DNA of 64,000 nucleotides, from NCBI GenBank assembly GCA_002748835.1, contig PDTL01000022.1:1-64000 (forward strand), given 5' to 3'. Positions 9,428 through 19,244 of the stretch are shown here, piece by piece; position 1 is the stretch's first letter; each line of letters begins with the position of its first letter. Position numbers and translations under genes: made by a program. The stretch comes from Deltaproteobacteria bacterium. Lineage in GTDB: Bacteria; Desulfobacterota; Desulfobacteria; Desulfobacterales; GCA-2748835. The notes below the pieces were generated by a model. The model was not told where the DNA came from, searched no databases, and saw only the letters and a program-made list of their open reading frames with translations.

Positions 9428-10047
9428 TCCTCAAGCAATTAGCCGTCGGACCGATCATGGCCAACTGTTTCATTCTGGGCTGCCCGGAAACCCGAAAAGC
9501 AGCAGTGATTGACCCGGGCGATGAGGCGGACAAAATTCTCATGGCCCTGGCAGATGCCGGGCTGAAAGTGACGGCGCTCGTCAATACCCATGGCCATTTT
9601 GATCATGTGGCAGCCAACAAGCGAATGAAAGAAGTGACCGGTGCAGCGCTGATGATTCACAGGGATGACGCACCCATGCTCTCGCAACTGAGTCTGACCG
9701 CAGCCGCCTTTGGCCTGAGCGCCGAGAATTCGCCCCCTGCCGACCGGCAGTTGAAAGACGGGGACACCATCACTGTTGGCACCCTGTCTCTGAAGGTGAT
9801 CCATACACCCGGCCACACGCCCGGCGGGATCACCTTGCTCTGTGAGGGGCATGCCTTTGTGGGGGACACCCTGTTTGCCGGCTCCATTGGACGGACCGAT
9901 CTTCCGGGTGGTAATTTCAACACCCTGATTTCCAGCATTAAAAACCGGCTCTACGACCTGCCGGACAACACGGTGGTGCATACTGGGCATGGTCCGGATA
10001 CCACCATCGGAAACGAGAAACGCTTCAATCCGTTTGTTCAAGGCTAA
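9424..10047 (+). CDS. MBL-fold metallo-hydrolase (glyoxalase II-like)
   Basis: Cytoplasmic hydrolase of the metallo-beta-lactamase superfamily (207 aa). The metal-binding motif NTHGHFDHVAAN is near residue 55, followed by HTPGHTPGG near residue 120 and an FVGDTLFAGSIGRTD segment. This architecture matches YcbL/GloB-like thioesterases and hydroxyacylglutathione hydrolase relatives, but lacks the long C-terminal glyoxalase II domain, so the substrate is unknown. The start is a GTG overlapping nusB. Its 3' end overlaps the convergent lytic transglycosylase gene by 23 bases. Confidence 0.88.
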   Translation: MILKQLAVGPIMANCFILGCPETRKAAVIDPGDEADKILMALADAGLKVTALVNTHGHFDHVAANKRMKEVTGAALMIHRDDAPMLSQLSLTAAAFGLSAENSPPADRQLKDGDTITVGTLSLKVIHTPGHTPGGITLLCEGHAFVGDTLFAGSIGRTDLPGGNFNTLISSIKNRLYDLPDNTVVHTGHGPDTTIGNEKRFNPFVQG

Positions 10048-11494
10048 ACAGCGGATCTGGCGGGGGCTGGTCAATGGTGATGACCTGGTGTTTCAGGATA
10101 TCATAGTAGATCAGTATCTGTTTGACATAATTTACCGGTTCAATGCCCCGGCAGTAGCCGTAGATGGCATGCTGATAATATTCCGGCCTGGCCAGCAGGG
10201 GAAGGGTGATTTTGATGCTCTCCCACTTGTTCGGATCCAGACCTTTTTCCCGGGCCAGGTTCCGGGCATCCAGCATGTGGCCCTGCCCTACGTTGTAGGC
10301 AGCCAGGGCAATATACAGCCGATTTTCCCCCTTGGCATTGTTGAAAAAATCATATAGTTTTTTTAAATGACGGACACCGGCGCGGATGTTCTCTTCCGGC
10401 GACAAAATATTTGTCACCCCATAGATCCGGGCTGTATTGCGGGTGAGCTGCATCAATCCGTAGGCACCCGCATGGCTTCGGGCGTTGGGGTTGAAGTGGG
10501 ATTCCTGATACATCTGGGCTGCTGAAAGGCGCCAGTCAAAACCGGCCTGTTCCGCCGCCTCCCTGACCGTGGCGGCATACTGCGGAAAGCGGGAGTTGAG
10601 GCGCTGGTGGTATTTGATCAGATCTACATAGTCAACGCTGTGGATATCGCTGAAATAGTGTTTGTAGATGTCGTCAAACACCTTGTTCTCGTTGATCCGC
10701 CGGATGAACGAATTGATCCGGAATCTCAGCATGCGTGCGTAAGGATGAACGGCCCAGCTGATGAAATCCGCTTCACCGATGGGGTCTCCCACCATCAGGT
10801 TGGGATAATACCGCCGATTGATGTGGGCCACGTTCAGGCTGGCAATGGTAATATCAATTTCACCGGACGACACTTTTTGAATCAGGCTTTCGACCGTACA
10901 GTCTTTTCTGACAGCGATTTTCAACGAGGGCCGGGTTTTCATCAGCTCACGGAGCTGATGATCGAACGGAGCATTTTCGGGTATGACCACGGTGGCGGGA
11001 AACTCGGAGGTGTCCAGCCGCTTCCAGGCAACGTTCCCCCGCCGGGTAATGGGGTGATAGGTGGCGGTCATGTAGGGATCGGAATAAGCGATGTCCGTAT
11101 GTTCTTTACGCTTGCGGATCGGCAGGGACGCACCGGCCACGGCCCCGTGACCGGCTTTGAGCATGGCAAACATCTCTTCCGGGGTACGGGCCACGATGAT
11201 GGAAAGGCGGACGCCCAGATAGTCGGCAAAGGCTTTGGCCAACTGATATTCAAATCCCAGGGGCGCTTCCCGGTACAGGTAATAGGTGGTTGGTGAATTC
11301 AGGGTGATAAAGGGGAGTTCTCCGGTTTCAAAAATCCGGTCCAGGGTCTGGATGTCCGGTGACGGGTCCGGCATGAGACCCGAGAGAGGGAAAAGGAGGA
11401 GCCCCAGCAGGAGCACAATGGCAAGCGCGTCTCTATCAGAGGGCAGATAGCGGGCCGTCAGTTTCCTGACACGTTGTCGAACAGATGGATCCAT
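10025..11494 (-). CDS. MltF-like membrane-bound lytic transglycosylase
   Basis: Cell-wall enzyme cleaving peptidoglycan glycan strands (489 aa). An N-terminal membrane segment (about residues 24-41, AIVLLLGLLLFPLSG) is followed by a periplasmic solute-binding (SBP_bac_3) domain and a C-terminal SLT lysozyme-like domain. The catalytic Glu is Glu331 in QMYQESHFNPNAR, followed by GAYGLMQLT and AAYNVGQGH. This matches the MltF two-domain layout, in which the binding domain modulates activity. It is a single gene converging with the metallo-hydrolase. Confidence 0.92.
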   Translation of the reverse strand: MDPSVRQRVRKLTARYLPSDRDALAIVLLLGLLLFPLSGLMPDPSPDIQTLDRIFETGELPFITLNSPTTYYLYREAPLGFEYQLAKAFADYLGVRLSIIVARTPEEMFAMLKAGHGAVAGASLPIRKRKEHTDIAYSDPYMTATYHPITRRGNVAWKRLDTSEFPATVVIPENAPFDHQLRELMKTRPSLKIAVRKDCTVESLIQKVSSGEIDITIASLNVAHINRRYYPNLMVGDPIGEADFISWAVHPYARMLRFRINSFIRRINENKVFDDIYKHYFSDIHSVDYVDLIKYHQRLNSRFPQYAATVREAAEQAGFDWRLSAAQMYQESHFNPNARSHAGAYGLMQLTRNTARIYGVTNILSPEENIRAGVRHLKKLYDFFNNAKGENRLYIALAAYNVGQGHMLDARNLAREKGLDPNKWESIKITLPLLARPEYYQHAIYGYCRGIEPVNYVKQILIYYDILKHQVITIDQPPPDPLFSLEQTD

Positions 11495-11550
11495 AAGTGG
11501 TGTTATCTATCTCGCTTCACTTCCGGCCTCACACCGCCTTTGCGCAGAGC

Positions 11551-11590
11551 CCCCCCTTCCTGTACGGAAAGACATGTGGATGAAGGGGGG
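11551..11590. other. GC hairpin in the mltF / 1382-residue-gene divergent region
   Basis: CCCCCCTTC (11551-11559) pairs with GAAGGGGGG (11582-11590) around a 22-base loop. It lies between two divergently transcribed genes with no T tract, so its role (operator or leader structure) is unclear. Nothing else in 11495-11737 is recognisable apart from the AAAGGA ribosome-binding site at its right end. Confidence 0.4.
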
Positions 11591-11737
11591 AGACGGCGTT
11601 ATTGAGTGGGTGTGGGGGCGGGTTTCAAACAACGCGATCAGTGTAGGGATATTTGCTCTGAAAATCAACCGTTAGTTGAAGCTGTCACAAGGTGGCAGGC
11701 TGACGAACAAAGGGATCTATAGCAGAAAGGAACTGAA

Positions 11738-14700
11738 ATGAAACACATGATGGCAGGATTGATCTGTCTGGTTGTTCTCTGCACGGCGCTTGCCGCTTCC
11801 GGAGTCTGCAGCACCGCGTATGTGCCCAAATCCCTTTCGGAATGGAAAGCCTGGGTGGTACATGGAGAGGACCGGTACTATTGTCCTTCCTGCTACGACA
11901 ATGCGAACGACCTGGCCTGCCGGTGGCCGGGTGTCCTTTCCCTTGAAATGGATGCCGCCCGCGGCCGGTTTTCTCAGGAATGGGATCTGCGGGTGGAGGG
12001 ATGGGTGCCGCTTCCAGGGGATGCGCTGAACTGGCCCCAGACCGTACATGCGGATACGGTGCCAGTCCCGGTGGTCGTGCAGGGAAATGTGCCGTCTGTC
12101 CGGCTCTCTGCAGGCTCCCACACACTCACCGGCACTTGGACATGGAACCGGCTGCCGCAGTTTATACGGGTGCCGCCGGAAACCGGGGGCATTTCGCTGA
12201 GCCTTCACGGAAAAACCCTGCATATGCCGCCGGTGGATGACAACCATCGTCTCTGGCTGGATACATCCCGCACCGATGGCCGTGAACCACCACCGGAAAA
12301 AAAACCGACCCTTCGCGTGCAGGTGTTCCGCAAGATAATGGATGCCATGCCCCTGGAAATGGAAACCCGGCTGCGGCTGACCGTATCCGGCGACAGCCGG
12401 AAGGAACAACTCACCGGTGTGCTGCCAGATCAGATGGAGACCATTGAAGCAGGCGGGGATCTTCCCATGAAGCTGACTGGGGACAACCGGCTCTGGATAC
12501 AACTGAAAGCCGGTGAATGGGAGGTCCGGCTTCGATCGGTGCGGGCGGCTGCGGTCTCGCAGCTCTCGGTTCCTGAGGACGCCCTGTGGCACACCGAAGT
12601 ATGGGCCGTCGAGGCCATGCCCGGTATCCGACTGGTCCGGGTGGAAGGCGGGACCACCATTGATCCCTCCCAGACCCGGATGCCCGACAAATGGAAACAG
12701 CTGCCTGCCTACCGGGTCCGCAAAGGGGAAACGGTCCGGTTTGCGGAAGTTCAGCGGGGGAGTCTGCGGGACGCGGTTCCCCGGCTTGACCTGCACCGGG
12801 ATCTCTGGATCGACTTTAACGGGCAGGGCGCAACCGTGGTCGACCGGATCACCGGGTTTGCCGGCCGCCGTCATTTTATCGGTCTGGATCCGGATGCCTA
12901 CCGCCTGGGACGGGTCACCCTTGCCGGCGAAGACCAGGTGGTGCATGCTGGAGAAAACGGGTGGCTGGGTGTGGAGGTGGAGCGGGGTGGTCTGAACATG
13001 ACCGCAGTATCCCGCCTTGATTTTGCCTCAGGCGTGCCGTTTCCCATCGGCTGGTCTGAAACCCTGCGAAAGGCCGGCGGAACACTGCATGTTCCCACAG
13101 GATGGCGGCTGGTGAATGCGAGCGGCGTCAACGTTCCCGAAGGGGCCACCTGGTGGAATGCCTGGTCGCTCCTGGATGCCTTTTTGGTCCTGGTGATTGC
13201 CTTTGCCGTGTTCCGGATCTGGGGCATGGGCTGGGCAGGCCTGTTTCTCATGGGGTTGGGGTTCATCTGGCAGGAAAGCGGATCACCACGCTGGATCTGG
13301 CTGTTTGTGGTGGGGGTGTCCGGTCTATATCAGTATGTGGCGGCACGGGGGGGGGATCTGACCCTCAAGCGGATGCAGCTGTTAAAGGCCATCTGGGGTA
13401 TGGGCCTGCTGGTACTGTTTGGCATCAGCCTTTCCTTTGTCTTCACACAGGTAAGAAATGCCGCCTTTCCCCAGCTGGCCCGGTATGCGATGACACAGCC
13501 GTACGGCCATATGGCCGGGAACACTGAAATGCTGTCCGGTGTAACCATGGACATCCCCATGCCGGCATCTCCTGCGAAAATGAAAAAACAAAATACCCGG
13601 CAGGTGGCACCGGAATTGTACAGCCTGACCAGCCGGCTTCAGGTCGATGGGGGCGTGTCCATCAAGGCCCCGACCCAGACCGGACCCGGTATACCCAACT
13701 GGCGCTGGCAGGCGATACCGGTTGATTTCGGCAAACTGGTCTCGGATCATCCGATCACCTTTTCCCTGCAATCCTTGTGGATGCAGCGACTGTTCACCTT
13801 GATCCGGATGCTGCTGCTCATTGGTATGCTGTGGAAATGCGTGCGGATGGCAATTCCCCGGGGTGCGTCCCTGAATGGTGGAACCGCCGCTGCACTGGTT
13901 GTTGCGGCAGTTATGGCCATGAATCCGGTCGCGGATCCCGTGCATGCGGCAGACCGGGGGGGATATCCGCCGGATTCGATGTTAAACATGCTGAAAGAAC
14001 GGCTGCTGGAACCCTCCCCATGCATGCCCCATTGTGCCGATGTGGCGGATGCGACGCTTTTTGTATCGCAGCCGGCAGAGGATGGCGCCGGCCGTCTGAC
14101 CCTGGAACTGGTCATCTCTGCAGCCGCAGATACGGCGGTTCCCCTGCCGGACAGTGACGGAACCTGGGCCCTGACCAAAATCACAGTGGATGGCCGGTCA
14201 GAAACCCATTTCCGGCGGCACCGGGGCTATTACTGGGTGTATCTGAAACACGGGGTGCATACGGTGAAGCTGGAGGGGGCGCCCCGAAATCCGGAGACCC
14301 TCCGGATTCGGTTTCAGCTCCGCCCCATGCAGCTGGCAGCCATTGCTCCGGGCTGGCGGTTGACAGGTGTCTCTCCGGATGGGACCGTGGCCCCAATGAT
14401 GTCCCTGACCCGGAAACGGAAAACCACAGCACCCGAGGCAGACGCAGAACGATGGGCCGGCCTGGACGCAGGCCTGACGGATTTCCTCACCGTGAAGCGA
14501 TATATCCGTCTGGGCCTGGAATGGGAAGTGGAGACCCGGGTGACGCGCCTGTCAGACCAGCAGCTGGACCGGCCGGCGGCAGTCCGGATTCCTCTTTTGG
14601 CAGGTGAGCTGATCCGTACCCCCGGGTTTGCCGCCACAGACGGGCATGTGTCTGTGGTGCTGCCCGAAGGCAAACGGCAGGTCGGTTATACGTCTGTGCT

Positions 14701-15886
14701 TCCGGTGTCATCCGGTATCCTGCTTCAGGCACAGCAAGGCGTGGACTGGACAGATGTCTGGCAGCTCTCTGCGGATGCGTCCTGGCATGTGGAGGCCGCC
14801 GGGATTCCTGTTTCATACAAGGACGGCAGCCGTTCCGCCCTCTGGTATCCCCGGCCCGGAGAATCGCTGGATCTCACCATCCGCCGGCTGGATGCCGCAG
14901 AAGGTGAGCTGATGACCATCGACAGCCTGCGGGTCGATTACCATATCGGTACATCCCTGCACCGGGCTATTGTAAAAGGGAATGTGCGGACCTCCATCGG
15001 GCAGGAATTCTCCCTGGTTCCGCCGCCGGCATCCATTCTGACAGCAGTCCGTGTGAACGGCCGGACCCTTCCGGTTGCCCAGTCAGAGGATCGTCTGGTG
15101 ATCCCTTTAGAGCCGGGGTCACGGGAATTTGAGGCGGAATGGCAGATCCCCGTGGATGCCGGCAGTCCGATAAAGGGATTGTCTCCGTCCGCCTATCGTC
15201 TGCCACAGATTCGGCTGGACCGGGACGTAACCAACATCGATCTGTACATGCATCTTCCGGATGCGGTGTGGCTCCTCTGGACCCGGGGGCCCCAGCTGGG
15301 CCCGGCAGTGCTGGCCTGGGGATATCTCCTGGTGATTCTGATAGCTGCGGTGCTTCTCGGGTTCCGGCGCATGGGGAATATGGGCATCGTCTCCTGGTTT
15401 TTGCTCGGGGTGGGGATGGCCACCCTTCATGCCAGTGCCTGCATTCTTGTGGCGGCATGGTTTCTGGCCATGGACGCGCGAAAACGACTTGCGCCCACCT
15501 CTGCGTTCGCATACAACCTTTCTCAGATCGGTTTTCTGATCTGGACACTGGCCGTGGTGGTGGTTCTGTTCGAGGCGGTCCGCAACGGGCTGCTCGGTAT
15601 ACCGGATATGCAGGTGGCCGGCAACGGTTCGTCCCGCTATCTCCTGCACTGGACCCTGGACCGGTCTGAAACCGGCGCGCTGCCGACACCTTTGGCGATT
15701 TTCAGCTCGGTCTGGCTGTTTCGTCTGGTGATGTTCTGCTGGGCGCTCTGGCTTGCGTCCCGGGTGGTCACCTGGGGGACGGCTGCCCTGGACGCCATGC
15801 GGCACGGCGGATTCTGGAAACCCATACGAAAGAGACGGCAGACCATTGCAGACGCGGTAACAAAACCAGATCCTTCATCTGAGTGA
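11738..15886 (+). CDS. Large internally duplicated membrane protein of unknown function
   Basis: I do not recognise this 1382-residue family. It has a signal peptide (about 1-26), a soluble, probably periplasmic region to about 470, a membrane cluster about 472-570, a further helix near 684-705, a second signal-like helix near 714-738 ending AVMAMNPVADPVHA, a second soluble region to about 1185, and four C-terminal helices about 1187-1347. The two soluble halves look like an ancient duplication. Each opens with a Cys pair (CPSC; CMPHC), then VPLP, a W...V.VDG or V.VQG stretch, an L..G.HTL.G core, and later an ETR/RLT segment followed by a W-T/H-E/D-V-W and R.GE... stretch. Start is ATG after GAAAGGAACTGA. 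xpt follows 61 bases later but gives no functional clue. Confidence 0.85.
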   Translation: MKHMMAGLICLVVLCTALAASGVCSTAYVPKSLSEWKAWVVHGEDRYYCPSCYDNANDLACRWPGVLSLEMDAARGRFSQEWDLRVEGWVPLPGDALNWPQTVHADTVPVPVVVQGNVPSVRLSAGSHTLTGTWTWNRLPQFIRVPPETGGISLSLHGKTLHMPPVDDNHRLWLDTSRTDGREPPPEKKPTLRVQVFRKIMDAMPLEMETRLRLTVSGDSRKEQLTGVLPDQMETIEAGGDLPMKLTGDNRLWIQLKAGEWEVRLRSVRAAAVSQLSVPEDALWHTEVWAVEAMPGIRLVRVEGGTTIDPSQTRMPDKWKQLPAYRVRKGETVRFAEVQRGSLRDAVPRLDLHRDLWIDFNGQGATVVDRITGFAGRRHFIGLDPDAYRLGRVTLAGEDQVVHAGENGWLGVEVERGGLNMTAVSRLDFASGVPFPIGWSETLRKAGGTLHVPTGWRLVNASGVNVPEGATWWNAWSLLDAFLVLVIAFAVFRIWGMGWAGLFLMGLGFIWQESGSPRWIWLFVVGVSGLYQYVAARGGDLTLKRMQLLKAIWGMGLLVLFGISLSFVFTQVRNAAFPQLARYAMTQPYGHMAGNTEMLSGVTMDIPMPASPAKMKKQNTRQVAPELYSLTSRLQVDGGVSIKAPTQTGPGIPNWRWQAIPVDFGKLVSDHPITFSLQSLWMQRLFTLIRMLLLIGMLWKCVRMAIPRGASLNGGTAAALVVAAVMAMNPVADPVHAADRGGYPPDSMLNMLKERLLEPSPCMPHCADVADATLFVSQPAEDGAGRLTLELVISAAADTAVPLPDSDGTWALTKITVDGRSETHFRRHRGYYWVYLKHGVHTVKLEGAPRNPETLRIRFQLRPMQLAAIAPGWRLTGVSPDGTVAPMMSLTRKRKTTAPEADAERWAGLDAGLTDFLTVKRYIRLGLEWEVETRVTRLSDQQLDRPAAVRIPLLAGELIRTPGFAATDGHVSVVLPEGKRQVGYTSVLPVSSGILLQAQQGVDWTDVWQLSADASWHVEAAGIPVSYKDGSRSALWYPRPGESLDLTIRRLDAAEGELMTIDSLRVDYHIGTSLHRAIVKGNVRTSIGQEFSLVPPPASILTAVRVNGRTLPVAQSEDRLVIPLEPGSREFEAEWQIPVDAGSPIKGLSPSAYRLPQIRLDRDVTNIDLYMHLPDAVWLLWTRGPQLGPAVLAWGYLLVILIAAVLLGFRRMGNMGIVSWFLLGVGMATLHASACILVAAWFLAMDARKRLAPTSAFAYNLSQIGFLIWTLAVVVVLFEAVRNGLLGIPDMQVAGNGSSRYLLHWTLDRSETGALPTPLAIFSSVWLFRLVMFCWALWLASRVVTWGTAALDAMRHGGFWKPIRKRRQTIADAVTKPDPSSE

Positions 15887-15947
15887 GGGGTGCGGCAAAA
15901 GGGTTCCCTGACAACACAGGACGCGGAAAGGGCGGAAACAGAAGCGT

Positions 15948-16526
15948 ATGCGGCAATTGATCGAACGGGTGGGAAACGAGGCCGTCTATCTGGGTGACGG
16001 GATTATCAAAGTGGACAGCATCATCAATCATCAGCTGGATCCGGACCTGACCCGTGCCATGGGAGACGGATTCAGGGCGGCGTTTGACGCAGCAGGTGTG
16101 CAGGGGGTGACCCGCGTGCTTACGGCTGAGGTGAGCGGCATTGCCCCTGCGCTTGTGACCGCAGCCGCCTACGGGGTGCCCATGGTGTTTGCCCGGAAAA
16201 AGCCCCCCCTGACCCTGTCCGACCAGGTGGTGACCGCTGCTTCGGAAAGCCCTACCAAGAAAGAAAAGGTTACCCTGCATCTTTCAAAAGAATACCTGCA
16301 TCCCCATGACCGGGTATTGATCATCGACGACTTCCTGGCAACCGGCGGTACGCTGAACGCCATGGCTGGAATGGTGGCTGAGGTGGGAGCCAGGCTTTGC
16401 GGAGTGGGGTGTGTGATTGAAAAATTGTTTGCCAACGGGCGGGCGCAGCTGTCGGATCTGAATGTGCCCGTGGTATCCCTGGTCAAGATTGACGTGACAG
16501 ACGGCAATACCCTTACGGTTTCGTGA
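15948..16526 (+). CDS. xpt: Xanthine phosphoribosyltransferase
   Basis: Salvages xanthine (and possibly guanine) to the nucleotide using PRPP. The PRPP-binding motif VLIIDDFLATGGTL is near residue 125. The protein matches Bacillus Xpt along its length: IKVDSIINHQLDP near residue 22, AEVSGIAPALVTAAA near residue 65, VFARKKPPLTLSD near residue 85. Length 192 aa is normal. The purine riboswitch that often controls xpt in Firmicutes is not visible here. A BMP-type nucleoside transporter lies about 2.7 kb downstream, supporting purine salvage. Confidence 0.93.
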   Translation: MRQLIERVGNEAVYLGDGIIKVDSIINHQLDPDLTRAMGDGFRAAFDAAGVQGVTRVLTAEVSGIAPALVTAAAYGVPMVFARKKPPLTLSDQVVTAASESPTKKEKVTLHLSKEYLHPHDRVLIIDDFLATGGTLNAMAGMVAEVGARLCGVGCVIEKLFANGRAQLSDLNVPVVSLVKIDVTDGNTLTVS

Positions 16527-16576
16527 CAGCCCGGTCATTATCCCCAAGGCGCTGTCCTAGAGCGGATGCCGGGCAT

Positions 16577-18730
16577 TCAGAATAATGTGGTGATCGGCGC
16601 TTTCAGAATCCTGTCCATGGCGATCCGGGCCGTGGCGGCCAGTTTGGGGAAGGTGTCGTGGAGATCAAAGAGGTGCCTTAGATGGTCGGCTGTTCGCAGG
16701 GTCAGCCGGGCGATATCCCCTTCGGCCATGCCGGAGGTTCGCACCACTTTTTCCCAGGTCTGCCCGTTGGCCCAGGCATAGACCGTGACACCGGGTTCCA
16801 GGTACAGATGCCGGGCATGGAAGCCGGCATCCATCAATTCCATGGCAAAGGGCCGGAGTTTTTTCCGGATGTTCAGATAGGTTTGAAGCAGCACCTTGGG
16901 AATCCGCCGGGTGTCCACAGGCTTGTCATCCGCCTCGCGGTCCGAGACCATGGCGGCGATCATGGCGGCCAGAAGCGACGGGTCCCGGTCGGGCAGCAGA
17001 CCGTTGCGGATGCCCTCAGCCATGAGCAGGGGCTGATCCACCCGCAGGCGGGAGGCCCACAGTCCTTCGTCGGTCAGCCGGTCCTGGCGATCCACATATC
17101 CGCACATCTTGAGAAACCGTAAGTGTTCCAGAAAATCAAACCAGAGTTGTTCCGCACCGGCTGCCGGATCTGCATTGTCTTTTTTCAGACTGAGGGTAAA
17201 GGCGGCAAAAGAGCGGATGAGAACAGCTTTTATCTGCTCCGGTGAATGGGACAACAGCAGGTTCAGGACCATGGAAAAATTGATGCGAATCTGGCTGGTT
17301 ACGTCATCTGGTCGGGCGCTCACCAATCGGGCCATGGCGGAAAGATCCATGAACGGCCCGGGCAGCATCAGGGCAAATCCGATCCGGTCTTTCCCCCGTC
17401 TGCCGGCCCGCCCGGTCATCTGGTGAAACTCGGATGCGGACAGGGGGAGAAACGCCTCGCCATTGAACCGGTCGGAATTTAAAATCACAATGGTCCGTGC
17501 CGGGAAGTTGACGCCGGCTGCCACAGTACTGGTGGCAAAAATGGCGTCGAGCAGCCCTTCGGCCATGAGGTGTTCGATGACCGCCTTCCATCCGGGCAGC
17601 TGACCGCTGTGATGAGCGCCAACCGCCGACTGCTCGAGAATCTGCCGCTGTGGATGGCGGGCAATATGGGGTGCGTCTTTGATCCGATCATTCAATCGAA
17701 ACAAAAGCCGCGCTTTCCGGTCCGGATCCTGATCCAGCAGTGCTGGCGGGCAAAGGGTGATGGCACGGTCACAGTCAGCCCGTGATTTCAAAAAAAATAT
17801 CGCCGGCAGAAGATCAAAGGTTTTCAGGACTTTTAGGATCTCGCCCATGGGCGGGAGCATGCGGCCGCGTGCCAGACGCGGCGGTTTTTTGTCTTTCAGA
17901 TAGTCGACCACCCGTTTGTGAAGCCCGCGGCCCCGTTTCCGGTTGACCTCACTCATCAGGGGGGTAAGGGTGCCGGCTGGATGGAGAAACAAGGGGAAAA
18001 GCGGCACCGGCCGCCTGTCTGAACGGATCACGGTGCAGGCCCGTCCCCGGATGGCCGTGAGCCATTTGCTGATCTGCCCCGCGTTTCCGATGGTGGCGGA
18101 AAGCAGAAGCAGGGGAATCCGAACCGGCAGATAGATCAGGGTCTCCTCCCAAACCACTCCGCGATCAGGATCTCCCAGAAAATGGGCTTCATCAATGACC
18201 AGAAAGTCGGCATTCAGGGTTTCCCCCTGGTGCATGGCATCATAGAGCTGATTCCGGAGGATTTCCGTGGTGCCGATGATGATGGGCGCGTCGCTGTTCT
18301 CTTTTCGGTCTCCGGTGAGAATGCCGATGGCATCTGCACCGAACAGCGTCTGGAAATGGGTGTAGAGTGTGTTGCTGAGGGCTTTTAAAGGAGAGGCGTA
18401 CCAGGCCCTTTGCCCGGCATCGAGCCGCTTTTTGATGGCGGTCTCTGCGATCCAGGTTTTGCCGGAACCGGTGGCGGCCGTCACCAGACAGTCTCCGGAT
18501 TCAAGCGCAGCCAGGGCATCTAACTGAAACGGATCTGGCGAAAAAGGCGCGGGTTCGGGTATGCCGATCTGCGAAAAGACCGTTGAAAGAGACCGGTCCC
18601 GTGCGGCATGGAGAACCACGGGGGGCCGCAGCGGTTTGTGTGACGGCCGGCGGCCCCTGAGGTCAGGGTACCGGCCCCGGCGGGATCGGGCTGATCGGGT
18701 ATTCGAATATGGGTTTCGGTGGCGGTTCAC
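16577..18730 (-). CDS. Ski2-like DEAD/DEAH-box helicase
   Basis: Superfamily 2 nucleic-acid helicase (717 aa). Motifs: Walker A TGSGKT (about residues 87-92), Walker B VIDEAH (178-183), motif III SAT (211-213), and motif VI region FHQMTGRAGRRGKD near residue 440. The layout resembles Ski2/Hel308 and the Mtr4-like helicases found in some bacteria. The first 45 residues are Arg-rich (SARSRRGRYPDLRGRRPS) and may bind nucleic acid; an internal start is possible. It is alone on the minus strand, convergent with xpt. Whether it acts on RNA or DNA cannot be told. Confidence 0.87.
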   Translation of the reverse strand: MNRHRNPYSNTRSARSRRGRYPDLRGRRPSHKPLRPPVVLHAARDRSLSTVFSQIGIPEPAPFSPDPFQLDALAALESGDCLVTAATGSGKTWIAETAIKKRLDAGQRAWYASPLKALSNTLYTHFQTLFGADAIGILTGDRKENSDAPIIIGTTEILRNQLYDAMHQGETLNADFLVIDEAHFLGDPDRGVVWEETLIYLPVRIPLLLLSATIGNAGQISKWLTAIRGRACTVIRSDRRPVPLFPLFLHPAGTLTPLMSEVNRKRGRGLHKRVVDYLKDKKPPRLARGRMLPPMGEILKVLKTFDLLPAIFFLKSRADCDRAITLCPPALLDQDPDRKARLLFRLNDRIKDAPHIARHPQRQILEQSAVGAHHSGQLPGWKAVIEHLMAEGLLDAIFATSTVAAGVNFPARTIVILNSDRFNGEAFLPLSASEFHQMTGRAGRRGKDRIGFALMLPGPFMDLSAMARLVSARPDDVTSQIRINFSMVLNLLLSHSPEQIKAVLIRSFAAFTLSLKKDNADPAAGAEQLWFDFLEHLRFLKMCGYVDRQDRLTDEGLWASRLRVDQPLLMAEGIRNGLLPDRDPSLLAAMIAAMVSDREADDKPVDTRRIPKVLLQTYLNIRKKLRPFAMELMDAGFHARHLYLEPGVTVYAWANGQTWEKVVRTSGMAEGDIARLTLRTADHLRHLFDLHDTFPKLAATARIAMDRILKAPITTLF

Positions 18731-19244
18731 GGGTGGTTTGGCCTTTCAGAGTTGAGAAATTTGACGAGTGCCGGCTCACAGCGCAGGTCCGTTACCTAGG
18801 CGCCGGAACATACCGTTGTCCCCTGCATGACGCCACGCGTTTTTCCCCGTCTGTTTTTTCTTGTGGGTTATTTATCAGAAAGCGCCGTTTTGGTGATCAA
18901 GAATCGTTTCAGAATATCGTACCTAGTTTTATACCTATTGGCAATTGTTCCTTGGTCTCTTTTTTGCCTGAGCCGTTCCACTGTTTTTTTACCCCGTTGA
19001 TATCAGTCTGTGTATCGGCATCCAGCGGGAAAAAAGATCCAGATACCGATTGTGTGGATTTCCCTGGCAGATAGATAAATCCCTTCTTGACCAGTTGCAC
19101 AGGAATCTATATAAAGATCAAATACGTGTCTCGGCGCTGCGGGGATTGAACAGTCGATCCGTGGCGCCGTTGATTTTTATGCTGTAAAACGGACCGGTGC
19201 GGTGGCATGGGTCCGGATATCAACCGAATAAGAAGGGATTTGTC
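18731..19244. other. Long intergenic region upstream of the BMP transporter
   Basis: About 510 bases separate the helicase start from the transporter's binding protein. Short open frames exist here, but none has a ribosome-binding site or recognisable content. The only clear structure is the hairpin at 19132-19169 described separately. I found no match to a purine riboswitch core, although the downstream operon is a predicted nucleoside importer. Confidence 0.5.
19132..19178 (+). promoter_or_regulatory. Terminator-like hairpin in the BMP transporter leader
   Basis: CGGCGCTGCGG (19132-19142) pairs with CCGTGGCGCCG (19159-19169), with a TG/TG mismatch inside an otherwise GC-rich stem, a 16-base loop and a T-rich run TTGATTTTT. 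It lies 67 bases before the start codon, so it could be an attenuator or the terminator of a short leader transcript. Confidence 0.45.

Noticed and set aside
15887..15947. Possible purine riboswitch before xpt
   Set aside because: The 61-base gap is too short and lacks the conserved loops of the purine aptamer.
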